A stretch of 64,000 nt of DNA from positions 2,894,001 to 2,958,000 of the forward strand of contig NZ_CP043311.1 of the NCBI RefSeq assembly GCF_008807375.1. Direction: 5' to 3'. Source of the DNA: Pseudomonas lalkuanensis (GTDB lineage Bacteria > Pseudomonadota > Gammaproteobacteria > Pseudomonadales > Pseudomonadaceae). A model generated the notes under the pieces. It did not search any database. It had not been told where the DNA came from and saw only the letters and a program-made list of their open reading frames with translations. Each line of letters begins with the position of its first letter. The stretch's first letter is position 1. This document shows positions 10,023-18,326 of this stretch, in pieces. The position numbers were made by a program, and so were the translations under genes.

Positions 10023-10673
10023 GTGCCGGACATCATGAAAGAATTTGTCGACCGGCAAGAGGGCTATGCCGGCCAGGTGCGCAAGTTTTTCCTGGGCAAG
10101 CGTGTGCTTTGCTGCGATGAATCAGGCGCCTACCAGAAGCCCTTTATCGCACTGAGGATGTTCAAGGAGGTATTTGAGGAAGGAAAACGCTACCGGATTC
10201 TGGACATCTCCACTCTGCCGGTGTTCACCCCTGCCGACTTGGAGTACAGCGCCGAGGTGCCGTTCTGTGATGAGGACTACGACAGCACCGTCAGCGGCCT
10301 ACGCAGCATCGACCTTGCCGCCGGCGACGACGAGTCCCTCACGGTGATCCGGAACGGCCTGACAGTAGCTGACGTGCGAACGGCCAGCGAGTTCGAGATC
10401 GATTCTGAGGGCACTGCTCTGTTCTGGGCGCTGGAGCTCGACTATGCGCTCAACCGCGTCAGCATCGATATGTCTCCCAATGCAGGGATTCACTACCTGA
10501 TGAACCTCGGCACTGTGGCCATCTACAAAGATTTGCACGGTGAATGGGATCGCATGCTGAGGATGGCCAAGCAGATCTGGCGAAGTGGCCTGCAGCCGAA
10601 CCTGCAAGATCCCCAGGCCTTGGTCGCAAAACTCGGTGGCAGTCAGCACGGCCAACTGGGCTTTGGATTCTGA
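10023..10673 (+). CDS. Hypothetical protein, function unknown
   Basis: A 216-residue soluble, acidic protein that I do not recognise. It is free of membrane segments and signal peptide, with a body such as LFWALELDYALNRVSIDMSP. The start is uncertain: GTG at 10023 or ATG at 10035, neither with a good ribosome site, so the N-terminus may have been lost. GC-rich third positions support real coding. It lies between the mvaT-like gene and a GNAT tail cut by IS66, so it is probably accessory DNA. Confidence 0.6.
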   Translation: MPDIMKEFVDRQEGYAGQVRKFFLGKRVLCCDESGAYQKPFIALRMFKEVFEEGKRYRILDISTLPVFTPADLEYSAEVPFCDEDYDSTVSGLRSIDLAAGDDESLTVIRNGLTVADVRTASEFEIDSEGTALFWALELDYALNRVSIDMSPNAGIHYLMNLGTVAIYKDLHGEWDRMLRMAKQIWRSGLQPNLQDPQALVAKLGGSQHGQLGFGF

Positions 10674-10681
10674 CTTAGCGC

Positions 10682-10849
10682 TTAACCCTTGGGGGCGTCT
10701 TCCCTGGCCTTGAGGGTTGGAATGAAGGTACCGGTTGGAAGCACCAAGCGCAGCGGGTTCACCGGAGAGGCGGTGAATCCGAGGCTGCCGTAGTAAATCG
10801 CCGCATCCACATCCTTGGCGTCTACCGCAAGGAACGCCACGCCTGCATG
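10682..10849 (-). pseudogene. C-terminal remnant of a GNAT acetyltransferase (TA-type)
   Basis: The last 55 codons encode HAGVAFLAVDAKDVDAAIYY then GSLGFTASPVNPLRLVLPTG. This is the end of a GNAT fold such as those of the DUF1778/GNAT toxin-antitoxin pairs, where FLVVDAKD...FYRRYGF is typical. The frame stops resembling GNAT at about 10850, exactly where IS66 sequence begins, so the gene was cut by the insertion. No antitoxin gene remains. Confidence 0.6.
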
Positions 10850-10865
10850 TTTCGAGCTCGCGTAC

Positions 10866-10989
10866 CCCGAGTGCGGCCGACAGGGCCATCCAGATCGCAA
10901 TTCCCCATCGGGCCGGCAAACTGTCGGTGCAGTGGCCGGGCAACGACCCTGAAGGCTGCGCCCGCTTTCTGCGCGAGCTGCTGAAGTGA
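10866..10989 (+). pseudogene. IS66 tnpA (orf1) C-terminal remnant
   Basis: The frame reads AADRAIQIAIPHRAGKLSVQ then WPGNDPEGCARFLRELLK and a stop. This is the tail of an IS66 TnpA accessory protein (the SLHWP...CARFLREL pattern). The stop overlaps the GTG start of tnpB. Everything before codon AAD is missing. Confidence 0.65.
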
Positions 10990-11321
10990 TCCGCATCGAG
11001 CGCATCTGGCTCGCCACCGAGCCGCTGGACATGCGCGCCGGCACCGAAACCGCGTTGGCCCGGGTGGTTCAAGTGTTCGGTGCGGCGCAGCCGCACTGCG
11101 CCTACCTGTTCACCAACAAGCGCGCCAACCGGATGAAGGTGCTGGTGCACGATGGCTTCGGCATCTGGCTGGCCGCTCGCAGGCTCAATCGAGGGCGCTT
11201 CGTCTGGTCGGGCAATTGGCAGGGACAGCAGTTGGAACTCAGCCCCGAGCAGTTGCAGGCCCTGGTGGTCGGCCTACCTTGGCAGCGTCTTGGGCCCGAT
11301 GCCGAGATCAGGCTCCTGTAG
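10986..11321 (+). CDS. tnpB: IS66 family accessory protein TnpB
   Basis: A complete 111-residue IS66 Orf2 protein. Its motifs are the expected IWLATEPLDMRAGTE, YLFTNKRANRMKVLVHDGFG, IWLAARRLNRGRF and the C-terminal LQALVVGLPWQRLG. A GTG start overlaps the tnpA remnant stop. It is intact in itself, but its element lacks tnpA and most of tnpC. Confidence 0.88.
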   Translation: MIRIERIWLATEPLDMRAGTETALARVVQVFGAAQPHCAYLFTNKRANRMKVLVHDGFGIWLAARRLNRGRFVWSGNWQGQQLELSPEQLQALVVGLPWQRLGPDAEIRLL

Positions 11322-11384
11322 CCGGGGTGCAATTAGGCCAATGGCCTATCGCCGAGGGGGCCGACAATCCGCACACTCGGCGCC

Positions 11385-11840
11385 ATGAATCCTGCCGCTT
11401 TCGATCACCTGACACCCGAGCAACTGCGCCAACTGGCCGCGCAGTTGAGTCAGCGCGTCGATCACCTGGAAACGCTCAACCAGCGGTTGAACCACGAACT
11501 CGCCGTGCTGCGGCGCCACCGCTTCGCCCGCCGCAGCGAGCAGCTCAATGCCGACCAGCTCAACCTGCTGGACGAGATGATCGATGCCGACATCGCCGCC
11601 ATCGAGGCAGAGCTTGAGGCGGCCCGACCAGAGCCCGCCAAGCGCTCGCTACGGCAGCAGCCCAAGCGAGCGCCGCTGCCGGCCGAGCTGCCGCGCACGC
11701 TGATACTTCACGAGCCGGACAGCACCCAGTGTGCCTGCGGCTGCCAGCTCAAGCGCATCGGCGAAGACGTCAGCGAGAAGCTCGACTACACCCCGGGCAC
11801 CTTCACCGTCGAGCGGCATATCCGTGGCAAGTGGGTCACG
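11385..11840 (+). pseudogene. IS66 transposase TnpC, N-terminal fragment
   Basis: MNPAAFDHLTPEQLRQLAAQ begins the leucine-zipper region of an IS66 transposase. It continues through the zinc-finger-like CACGCQLKRIGEDVSEKLDY and stops matching after RHIRGKWVTR. Beyond about 11840 the frame runs antisense through the opposing tnpC. The DDE catalytic domain is absent. Confidence 0.8.
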
Positions 11841-12567
11841 CGTTGGGCCAGCACGGCTTCGCGCAGGGCATCGACCAGCGGCTGGAGCTGCACGCCGGTT
11901 TGCCCAACCCACTGCGCCAGCGTCGAACGAGCGATGGCCAGGCCGGCACGGCCGAAGATCTTTTCCTGCCGGTACAGCGGCAGGTGGTCGGCGAATTTGG
12001 CCACCATCACGTGCGCCAACAGGCCGGCGGTGGGGATGCCCTTGTCGATCACCTGCGCCGGCACTGGCGCCTGGATCAGCGTTTCGCATTGGCGGCAGGC
12101 CCATTTCCCTCGCACATGCTGTTCGACGGTGAACACGCCCGGCGTGTAATCCAGCTTTTCGCTGACGTCTTCACCCACGCGTAGCAGTTGGCAGCCGCAG
12201 GCACACTGGGTGTTGTCCGGTTCGTGATGGATCACGGTGCGCGGGAGCAGCGGTGCCAGCGTTGCACGCTTGGGCTGCTGGCGTGTTTCGGTCGGCGCAG
12301 CCGGCGGATTGACCGCTTTCAGCTCCGCCTCGATGGCCACGATGTCGGTGTCGAGCAGGTCATCCAGCAGGCGGCCCTGATCAGGGCTGAGTTGCTCGCT
12401 GCGCTTGGCAAACTTGTGCCGCTTGAGGATGGCGATTTCGTGGGTGAGGTTCTCGATAACCGTTTGGTCGCGGTGGATCTTCTTGCCCATCAGGTCGACC
12501 TGCGTGACCAACTGCGCGGCCAGTGCACGCAGTTGGTCAGGGGTCAGTTGGTCGAGGTTGGGCGAGG
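11840..12567 (-). pseudogene. IS66 transposase TnpC, second element, truncated
   Basis: On the minus strand the frame contains NLDQLTPDQLRALAAQLVTQ, the zinc-finger segment CACGCQLLRVGEDVSEKLDY and the start of the catalytic domain up to LVDALREAVLAQRVTH near 11840. It then runs into antisense of the opposing element. The expected start codon position reads ATA; the only in-frame alternative is a later TTG near 12511. The catalytic DDE residues beyond the break are missing. Confidence 0.78.
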
Positions 12568-12635
12568 CAGTTATGCCGCTGATTGTGCCAGAGTAGGCGG
12601 TCAGCGGAGATAAACCGATGGGCTAATGGCAGGTG

Positions 12636-12835
12636 CTACAGCACTGTGATCGCGCCGGCTGCACCGACCCGCTGCCAGGGTAGACCCAGTACCAAAGCCT
12701 GAAGTTGCTCGGTGTCGAGTTCGACTTCCGAGCCGTGCCGGATGCCTGGCCAGTGAAACTTGCCCTGGTTCAAGCGCCGCGCGGCCAGCCAGATACCCAC
12801 GCCGTCATGCACCAGGACTGTCATGCGGTTGGCCT
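12636..12835 (-). pseudogene. IS66 TnpB, second element, N-terminally truncated
   Basis: The frame ANRMTVLVHDGVGIWLAARR then LNQGKFHWPG up to LVLGLPWQRVGAAGAITVL is the C-terminal two thirds of IS66 TnpB. Upstream of about 12835 the sequence no longer matches the family (the YLFTNKR part is gone). This marks the right edge of the IS66 scar. Confidence 0.75.
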
Positions 12836-12926
12836 CATCTTTTTGCGCGCACTGTGATATCCCTTTCGATTCGCATAACACGTGACTTTGCGTTTAACTG
12901 CCGGTCAAACGATCCGCTTTCCCAGA

Positions 12927-13910
12927 CTACGTTTCGATACTTGAACCGCCGGTTCGGAATCGCTGCCTGTATTCCACCGGACTGATGGACAGCCGCTTTA
13001 CGAAAACTCGCCGCAAACTGTCCGCTCCATCGAAACCGCATTTGTACGCAATCTCTTTAATCGACTGCTCAGTGGCTTCCAGATGACGCCGTGCAGCATC
13101 GATGCGTGCATCTGCGAGGAAGGACATCGGAGGAACGCCTGTTTCTTTTGCGAAGAGCCTTGTGAGATTTCTGGGGCTCATGTGGACCCGTTCGGCTAGT
13201 GAAACCAATGTGTGATCAAGATGCAGGTTCTCAAGTACGAATTCCTGGACAGCCTGAACCTGTGTGCCGACGTTGCCCTGCATCTCAAGCATTGGGCTGA
13301 ATTGTGATTGCCCACCTGCACGTCGAAGATAAACGACAAGGTACTTGGCAACGTCAATGGCCATGCGCTTACCGAAATCTTCCTCGATCATGAGCAGTGA
13401 AAGATCAATGCCAGCAGTCACGCCGGCTGTTGTGTAGATGATCCCGTCCTTGACGTGAATGTGGTCGGGATCAACACGCGCCGAAGGAAATAACTCGCTC
13501 AGATGTGCCGCATCCATCCAGTGCGTGGTCACTGACTTATGGTCGATCAACCCGGCAGCTCCCAATGCAAATACGCCATTGCAGATGGCCGCAAGCCGCC
13601 GACACGATCTGCTCTGCTCTTTGAGCCAGTCACACAGCACCGAGTCGGAGTAGACATCAAATATTCCCAGCCCGCCGGGAACAATCACGGTGTCCAGATT
13701 CGGGCAAGGGTCGAAGATGGTTCGATCCGGAATCACCGTCAGACCACTGGATGACAGCAGGGGGCTGCGTGTTGTACCGATGGTGAGCATCTCGTACTCA
13801 CAGGCTCCCTGACTCAACACCTTCACTTGGGCGAACGCGTCTTTCGGACCTGCAATGTCCAGCAATTGGAATCCCGGGAAAACCAGGAGACCCACGATTA
13901 TTTTCTTCAT
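12927..13910 (-). CDS. GlxA-family transcriptional regulator (DJ-1/PfpI plus AraC domains)
   Basis: A 327-residue regulator starting at 13910 (MKKIIVGLLVFPGFQLLDIA), with AGGAA just upstream. Residues 1-190 form a DJ-1/PfpI amidotransferase-like sensing domain with the nucleophile-elbow region RLAAICNGVFALGAAGLID. Residues 220-320 hold two AraC helix-turn-helix motifs (LAERVHMSPRNLTRLFAKE and IKEIAYKCGFDGADSLRRVF). It is the last gene of the leftward nitrile hydratase operon, 84 bases after cbtA, and is the best local candidate to regulate it. The ligand, perhaps a nitrile or amide, is unknown. Confidence 0.88.
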   Translation of the reverse strand: MKKIIVGLLVFPGFQLLDIAGPKDAFAQVKVLSQGACEYEMLTIGTTRSPLLSSSGLTVIPDRTIFDPCPNLDTVIVPGGLGIFDVYSDSVLCDWLKEQSRSCRRLAAICNGVFALGAAGLIDHKSVTTHWMDAAHLSELFPSARVDPDHIHVKDGIIYTTAGVTAGIDLSLLMIEEDFGKRMAIDVAKYLVVYLRRAGGQSQFSPMLEMQGNVGTQVQAVQEFVLENLHLDHTLVSLAERVHMSPRNLTRLFAKETGVPPMSFLADARIDAARRHLEATEQSIKEIAYKCGFDGADSLRRVFVKRLSISPVEYRQRFRTGGSSIET

Positions 13911-13994
13911 GCGCCGTTCCTGATCGATCGCTGTAGCCATCTTGCTCGCAGAGAGCCGTGAGGGTACAGCCACAATGCGGCTACTCTGGAGTTC

Positions 13995-14738
13995 TTATCG
14001 TGTAGCAAAAGGTGAGCCAGAGGTTATCGATTCTCCAGCTTGCTGGCGAACGTACCACCACCCACTAAGACCACCTAATGCGATCCAGAAGGTCGCATTG
14101 ACCAGCATCGAGGCCACCCGGAATTGTGCCTGCAGCTCACCGGGTGCCAGTGTATGGTGATGCGCTGGCTGTGGCGCGCCGTAGATGTGCGGTGCTGCGA
14201 TCAGCAGGACCGCAACCACACGCCAGAGCCAATGCCTGCCAAACACCAGCAACCCGAGCCCGATCGCCGTTGCCAGGGCCGTCACGCCCCACCAGTCTTG
14301 TCGGGAGGAGAGTTCAGCTGCCATCGTTCCCGGCAGCTCGGGCGGCAAGCCTGCTGATGGCGCAAGGTAGAACGTGCCGTAACCTGCCAAGCCCCACAGC
14401 ACCCCATGCCAGGATTTGGTTGGAGAGCGCAGGTTGTAGAGCGCGCAAAGGAGCAGCGCGAATCCAACGGCTACTACGAGATCCCCGCCAAAGGTCGACA
14501 ACGTGCGTTGCCATCCATCTGCAGGAGACCATGCTTCGGCGTCGTGTTCATGTTCGTGAGCACCCACAGCATGCTCATGCGCCGGCCGTTCCTGAACGTG
14601 CTCATGGGGCACGTCAGCGCTCTCAAAGACCTCGGCCTGCAAAATCAACGGTGTGATCCAGAGGCTTTGCATCAGCGTCAGTAGGAGCGCGGCAATGGCG
14701 CCGGTGTAGCAAGCGGTGGAGAGGATGCGTTTGAACAT
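13995..14738 (-). CDS. cbtA: Cobalt transporter subunit CbtA
   Basis: A 247-residue inner-membrane protein with about five to six hydrophobic helices. A His-rich loop (HEHVQERPAHEHAVGAHEHE, about residues 45-68) suits Co2+ binding. It begins MFKRILSTACYTGAIAALLL at the ATG 14738, with GGAG upstream. CbtA and CbtB form a predicted cobalt uptake system usually controlled by cobalamin. Here they sit in the cobalt nitrile hydratase operon, so they probably feed cobalt to the enzyme instead of to B12 synthesis. Confidence 0.88.
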   Translation of the reverse strand: MFKRILSTACYTGAIAALLLTLMQSLWITPLILQAEVFESADVPHEHVQERPAHEHAVGAHEHEHDAEAWSPADGWQRTLSTFGGDLVVAVGFALLLCALYNLRSPTKSWHGVLWGLAGYGTFYLAPSAGLPPELPGTMAAELSSRQDWWGVTALATAIGLGLLVFGRHWLWRVVAVLLIAAPHIYGAPQPAHHHTLAPGELQAQFRVASMLVNATFWIALGGLSGWWYVRQQAGESITSGSPFATR

Positions 14739-14759
14739 GCCCAAGTGCTCCGCGAAGAT

Positions 14760-14939
14760 TTAGTGGCAGGGGAAGCCCGAACTGTGTCGGGTGTCATGCG
14801 CAGCGTTATGGACCAGTTCGAGGTGAGAGAAGCCCGCGAAATACACTAGGGACATCCCCAGAAGAATCGAGGCGAGAGTGGCCAGCAGTCGATGACTGCG
14901 AGATTGGCTTGAAGCACGTGTCAGTGCAGTGGTGGTCAT
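14760..14939 (-). CDS. cbtB: Cobalt transporter subunit CbtB
   Basis: A 59-residue one-helix membrane protein (TLASILLGMSLVYFAGFSHL). The conserved C-terminal metal-binding end is LELVHNAAHDTRHSSGFPCH, with several His and a Cys. It is the standard partner of CbtA, which follows 21 bases downstream. Its ATG overlaps the stop of the nitrile hydratase activator gene (ATGA), showing translational coupling of cobalt uptake to the enzyme genes. Confidence 0.87.
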   Translation of the reverse strand: MTTTALTRASSQSRSHRLLATLASILLGMSLVYFAGFSHLELVHNAAHDTRHSSGFPCH

Positions 14940-15304
14940 GCGATGTTCCTCAAATCAGTGGTGGTGCTTTCAGATTTCGTTTCGATCAAGCGCGCCTGGA
15001 GCTCATCGGTATCCAGAAGCGAATGCTCCTGAAGCACCTTGATCAGCGCCTCGAGATAGCGCTCGTAGTAGTCCCATGGTGGTTGGTTATCGCAGGGCAA
15101 CTGCTCCCAGGTCGATATCGACCCGATCAGGTTTTGACGAAAGGCTTCCCACTCGAAATGGCCGGCTTTTGACAGCGCTAGAGCCAGGCCGTAGAGGCTG
15201 CGCTGCCAGTCTTGAGTGAATTGCAAACGACCATGGGAGCGGGGTGGTGAGTCCTTCTGGCCGAGCATGCTGTTGACAGCAAATTCCTCGAATCGAGTAA
15301 ACAT
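14936..15304 (-). CDS. Nitrile hydratase accessory/activator protein (P14K-like)
   Basis: A 122-residue protein related to the N-terminal part of nitrile hydratase beta subunit (LGQKDSPPRSHGRLQFTQDWQRSLYGLALAL, then a FEWEAFRQNLI segment). In cobalt enzymes such small proteins (P14K, NhhG/NhlE type) form a complex with alpha and deliver cobalt and oxidised cysteines by subunit exchange. AGGAGAG precedes the ATG, and the gene lies 10 bases after alpha and overlaps cbtB. This is the expected position for the maturation factor. Confidence 0.88.
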   Translation of the reverse strand: MFTRFEEFAVNSMLGQKDSPPRSHGRLQFTQDWQRSLYGLALALSKAGHFEWEAFRQNLIGSISTWEQLPCDNQPPWDYYERYLEALIKVLQEHSLLDTDELQARLIETKSESTTTDLRNIA

Positions 15305-15314
15305 GGCACTCTCC

Positions 15315-15938
15315 TCAGATTGCGGGCAGTTCGATTAAAGCGACGCCCATCATCGACTCTGGCGTAACCAGCGCTGCGAGTTGTTCTTCGTTCAGATGCT
15401 CGGAGTTGGCAGGGCGTTCGGGTACGACGAACCAACGGATCTGTGCGCTGCTGTCCCACACCTCAACCTTGGTCTCGGCACCGACAGGGACGCCGAACTC
15501 TTTCAACACTGCTCGTGGCTCACGCACGCCGCGGGCACGAAAGACCGGGTCTTTGTACCAGTACGGTGGGAGGCCGAGGATGGGCCACGGATAGCAGGAG
15601 CACAGGGTGCAGATGATGAGGTTATGCACGCCCGGAGCATTGGCCACCGCCAACATGTGCTCACCTTCTGCGCCATCCATTCCTTGGGCCAAGTTCAGTT
15701 CGGCGATCGCCTTAGGGGTATCAGCCAGCAAACGTGCCTTGTATTCAGGATCTACCCAGGCACGGGCGACAATCTTGGCACCATTGAATGGCCCGGCCAC
15801 CGTTTCGAAGTGGGCCAGGACGGTGTCGACCGAATCACTGCCGATTACGCCTTTCTCGATCAGAAGTGCTTCCAGCGCACGCACTTTCGCGGCGCTCTCG
15901 GCTTCACGTTGTTTCTCATAGTCGAATAGTTGGCTCAT
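15315..15938 (-). CDS. nthA: Nitrile hydratase alpha subunit, cobalt type
   Basis: A 207-residue subunit that carries the metal centre for hydration of nitriles to amides. The metal-claw motif is C110-T-L-C-S-C115; Thr at the second place marks the non-corrin cobalt class, where iron enzymes have Ser. Two of these cysteines are expected to be oxidised to sulfinic and sulfenic acids. The following YPWPILGLPPYWYKDP is highly conserved. It follows beta, the order usual for cobalt enzymes, with an 86-base gap. Confidence 0.95.
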   Translation of the reverse strand: MSQLFDYEKQREAESAAKVRALEALLIEKGVIGSDSVDTVLAHFETVAGPFNGAKIVARAWVDPEYKARLLADTPKAIAELNLAQGMDGAEGEHMLAVANAPGVHNLIICTLCSCYPWPILGLPPYWYKDPVFRARGVREPRAVLKEFGVPVGAETKVEVWDSSAQIRWFVVPERPANSEHLNEEQLAALVTPESMMGVALIELPAI

Positions 15939-16024
15939 TGAAAAACTCCGTTGTTAGGTAGGGGGCTCAGTGCTGGAATGACCGATCTCGTCCAGTCAGC
16001 GGGTATCGGCACGAGGGTTTGGGA

Positions 16025-16768
16025 TCAAACCGGCGCTTGCACGTACGCCTCAAACAAATCTGCATATATCATCGTGTTGGGTTCGCTTTTCTCGACACCC
16101 CAGATATCCGCCGCGTCGAACGCCACGCGATACACCGGCATGGGCTTGCCAATGCCATCCAAGCCGGTATTGACGAAGTACGCGAATGCCCCCGGATACA
16201 CTTCAACGATCTTGCCGGGCTTGCTACGCAGGTATCCTGGCAAGCGGGTGTGATCGACGGCGGCCGGGTCAGCGACCGTTACCGAGTCACCCGCGGCGAA
16301 CAACGGTTTGCCGGCACAAGGCCGCATTCCCGAGTCACCTTGCTCCAGATATCGGACGATCTGTTCACGGATTGGCGCGCTCGGTTTGTCCGGGAGAGGT
16401 GCATCAGGTTCTTTGCGGTAGAAGTCGGCGCGGCTCTTGAACTCTTCCTCACTGATGTAGCCCTGATTGATGAAAAAGCTCGAGATCCCTCCCAGCCATT
16501 TTTCGTAGTAGCGAAATTTGAAGTATTCGAATGGCTGCATGCCCTCTGCACCGGTACGAAGTGACGCCCAGGTCCAGTCACTCTTGAAGCTCGTAGGGAG
16601 AGTGTCCATCGGGTACCTAGGCAGTGAGTCGATCAGGTGAGCACTCTCAGCCATCATTGTGGTGTGGATACCGAAGATCCGCTTTTCCCATTCCTGGACA
16701 AAAACCCTCTTCTCAAAATCCACAGGCCCAAGGTTTTCCAAGCCACCGAGGTAATGTTGTAGTTTCAT
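16025..16768 (-). CDS. nthB: Nitrile hydratase beta subunit
   Basis: A 247-residue subunit starting at 16768 (MKLQHYLGGLENLGPVDFEK), with CTGGAGCG as ribosome site. The N-terminal part (to about residue 110) covers the alpha subunit. The C-terminal SH3-like barrel contains GDSVTVADPAAVDHTRLPGY, the segment that contributes arginines contacting the oxidised cysteines in this family, and ends VYRVAFDAADIWG. The longer frame upstream is the shadow of DUF1097. It pairs with the cobalt alpha subunit immediately downstream. Confidence 0.94.
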   Translation of the reverse strand: MKLQHYLGGLENLGPVDFEKRVFVQEWEKRIFGIHTTMMAESAHLIDSLPRYPMDTLPTSFKSDWTWASLRTGAEGMQPFEYFKFRYYEKWLGGISSFFINQGYISEEEFKSRADFYRKEPDAPLPDKPSAPIREQIVRYLEQGDSGMRPCAGKPLFAAGDSVTVADPAAVDHTRLPGYLRSKPGKIVEVYPGAFAYFVNTGLDGIGKPMPVYRVAFDAADIWGVEKSEPNTMIYADLFEAYVQAPV

Positions 16769-16794
16769 GTGGCGCTCCAGTGTGAGGTGCAAGA

Positions 16795-17298
16795 TCAGGC
16801 CAATCGCGTACGCGGTTTGCTGGTCAACGCATCGCCAAGGCGCTCGGAGATATAGCCAAACACCGCGCCCGTGATCAGCGCAGCAGCGGCGATTAAGGCC
16901 GGGTTTTCCAGCCCCGGCGTTGTCATCGGCTTCCCTCCGACGGCGGTGGTGCCGACCGTGGATGCGAAACCCCAAACGATTGCCGGTAGGATGCTCAGCA
17001 ACGGTATTTTCGATGCTTGCACCATTAGCGCACTTCCTGCGCCCACCAGGATTGCGATGACCAATGGCGCTTCACTGACGGTGGCGATGCCTAGCAGAAC
17101 CAACGAGCTGATGATCAGTCCCACCAGGTTGGACGCGACGCTGCGTATAAACCCGGCATTGCCGCCGCCGACGATGAAGAACGACGCCCAGGCGATGAAG
17201 GTGACCCACACTGGCACTGGCCACACTGTGGCGGTGAGGTAGGTGTCCAGAACTGCGAGTAACCCGATGCTGACGGTGTAGGCTTCTTGCTTTTTCAT
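16795..17298 (-). CDS. DUF1097 family inner-membrane protein
   Basis: A 167-residue protein with five or so hydrophobic helices, starting MKKQEAYTVSIGLLAVLDTY at 17298. The family (E. coli YcdZ-like) has no settled function. Here it stands between the CobW-like GTPase and nitrile hydratase beta, 27 bases before beta, so it is part of the operon. A channel or carrier for nitrile, amide or the metal is a reasonable guess from context only. Glycine-rich stretches (GGGNAGFIRSVASNLVG) sit between the helices. Confidence 0.75.
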   Translation of the reverse strand: MKKQEAYTVSIGLLAVLDTYLTATVWPVPVWVTFIAWASFFIVGGGNAGFIRSVASNLVGLIISSLVLLGIATVSEAPLVIAILVGAGSALMVQASKIPLLSILPAIVWGFASTVGTTAVGGKPMTTPGLENPALIAAAALITGAVFGYISERLGDALTSKPRTRLA

Positions 17299-17351
17299 AG
17301 TCTTTTTTCCTGTCTTATGGGGATGGGGTTGTATCGGGCAGGTTTGAACGC

Positions 17352-18326
17352 TCAAGCAGCGTGAAGACAATCAAGAAAGCCCTGGCGCAACTGTTCGCGG
17401 TCCAGATCACGACCGATGAAAACGAAGCGGTTGTCACGAGGTTCGTCAGCTTCCCAGCGTGGGCCAGGCATGGCCTCCAGCAGCATGTGGACGCTGTGGA
17501 AGTGAAAGCGGCGGGCCTCGCTGGCGAAGTTCAATAGACCCTTCATGCGCATCAGGCGCTGGCCCTGATCATTCACCAATTGGTTGACCCAGCGATGGAA
17601 CCGGTCAGCGTCCAGCGCGCCCGAGGTGACCACTGAACACGATGAGATGGAAGTGTCATGCTCGTGGTCGTGGTCTTCTTCTTCGAGGATGTCGGGCTCG
17701 ATCATCAGGAGGTTGGGAAGGGAGAAACGCTTGGTGCCGAGCAGCGCGTCGATGGGGGCCTCGGAGTTGACACTCCGCACCACAGTAGCAGTGCGGTTAA
17801 CCATCCGAACCTCGTTTTGAATCGCTCTCAGCACTTCCTCACTGACCAGATCGATCTTATTGACGATCAGCGTGTCGGCGAAAGCGATCTGTTCACGGAC
17901 AATCTCGTCGCTCAGTTGCTGCTGCAGATGCAGGGCGTCGATGACCGTGATCACTGATTCGAGGTCAACCTGACTACGAAGGTCCGGGTCGGCAAGAAAG
18001 GTCTGTAGAACTGGCGCCGGATCGGCCAGGCCTGACGTTTCAACGACCAACCTATCCAGACGATGGCCCGCAAGATCCAGCATCTCTTTCACACTGGCAA
18101 CAAGATCCGCACGCACGGTGCAGCATACGCAGCCATTATTGATTTCTATCAGCGCCTCCTGCTCGGAGACGATGAGTTGGCCATCGATTCCGACCTCACC
18201 AAACTCGTTGACCACTACGCCGATTCGAAACGCTTCGTTCTGGCCCAGCAAGTGATTGACCAGAGTGGTCTTGCCCGCGCCGAGAAAGCCGGAAATGACC
18301 GTGACGGGGATTTTTTCAGCTCGCAT
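17352..18326 (-). CDS. CobW/G3E family metallochaperone GTPase (P47K-like)
   Basis: A 324-residue G3E GTPase. Walker A is GFLGAGKTT (residues 13-21), the metal-binding GCVCC is at 65-69, the guanine motif is VNKID near residue 157, and a His/Asp-rich loop EEEDHDHEHD lies near 225. The C-terminal CobW domain ends FIGRDLDREQLRQGF. Homologues called P47K or NhpC activate nitrile hydratase in other Pseudomonas. As first gene of the operon it probably loads or guards the cobalt. Having both a P47K-like GTPase and a P14K-like activator is a fuller maturation set than many loci. Confidence 0.88.
   Translation of the reverse strand: MRAEKIPVTVISGFLGAGKTTLVNHLLGQNEAFRIGVVVNEFGEVGIDGQLIVSEQEALIEINNGCVCCTVRADLVASVKEMLDLAGHRLDRLVVETSGLADPAPVLQTFLADPDLRSQVDLESVITVIDALHLQQQLSDEIVREQIAFADTLIVNKIDLVSEEVLRAIQNEVRMVNRTATVVRSVNSEAPIDALLGTKRFSLPNLLMIEPDILEEEDHDHEHDTSISSCSVVTSGALDADRFHRWVNQLVNDQGQRLMRMKGLLNFASEARRFHFHSVHMLLEAMPGPRWEADEPRDNRFVFIGRDLDREQLRQGFLDCLHAA

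Larger units (their letters stand above)
10850..12840. mobile_element. Chimeric scar of two truncated IS66-family elements in opposite orientation
   Basis: The left part (10850-11840, plus strand) carries a tnpA tail, a whole tnpB and the first third of tnpC. The right part (11840-12840, minus strand) carries two thirds of a different tnpC and a tnpB lacking its N-terminal 45-50 residues. The two tnpC genes meet in convergent orientation near 11840. Protein sequences of the two halves differ clearly, so they are two elements and not one inverted copy. Outer inverted repeats were not identified. Neither half can be autonomous. Confidence 0.8.
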
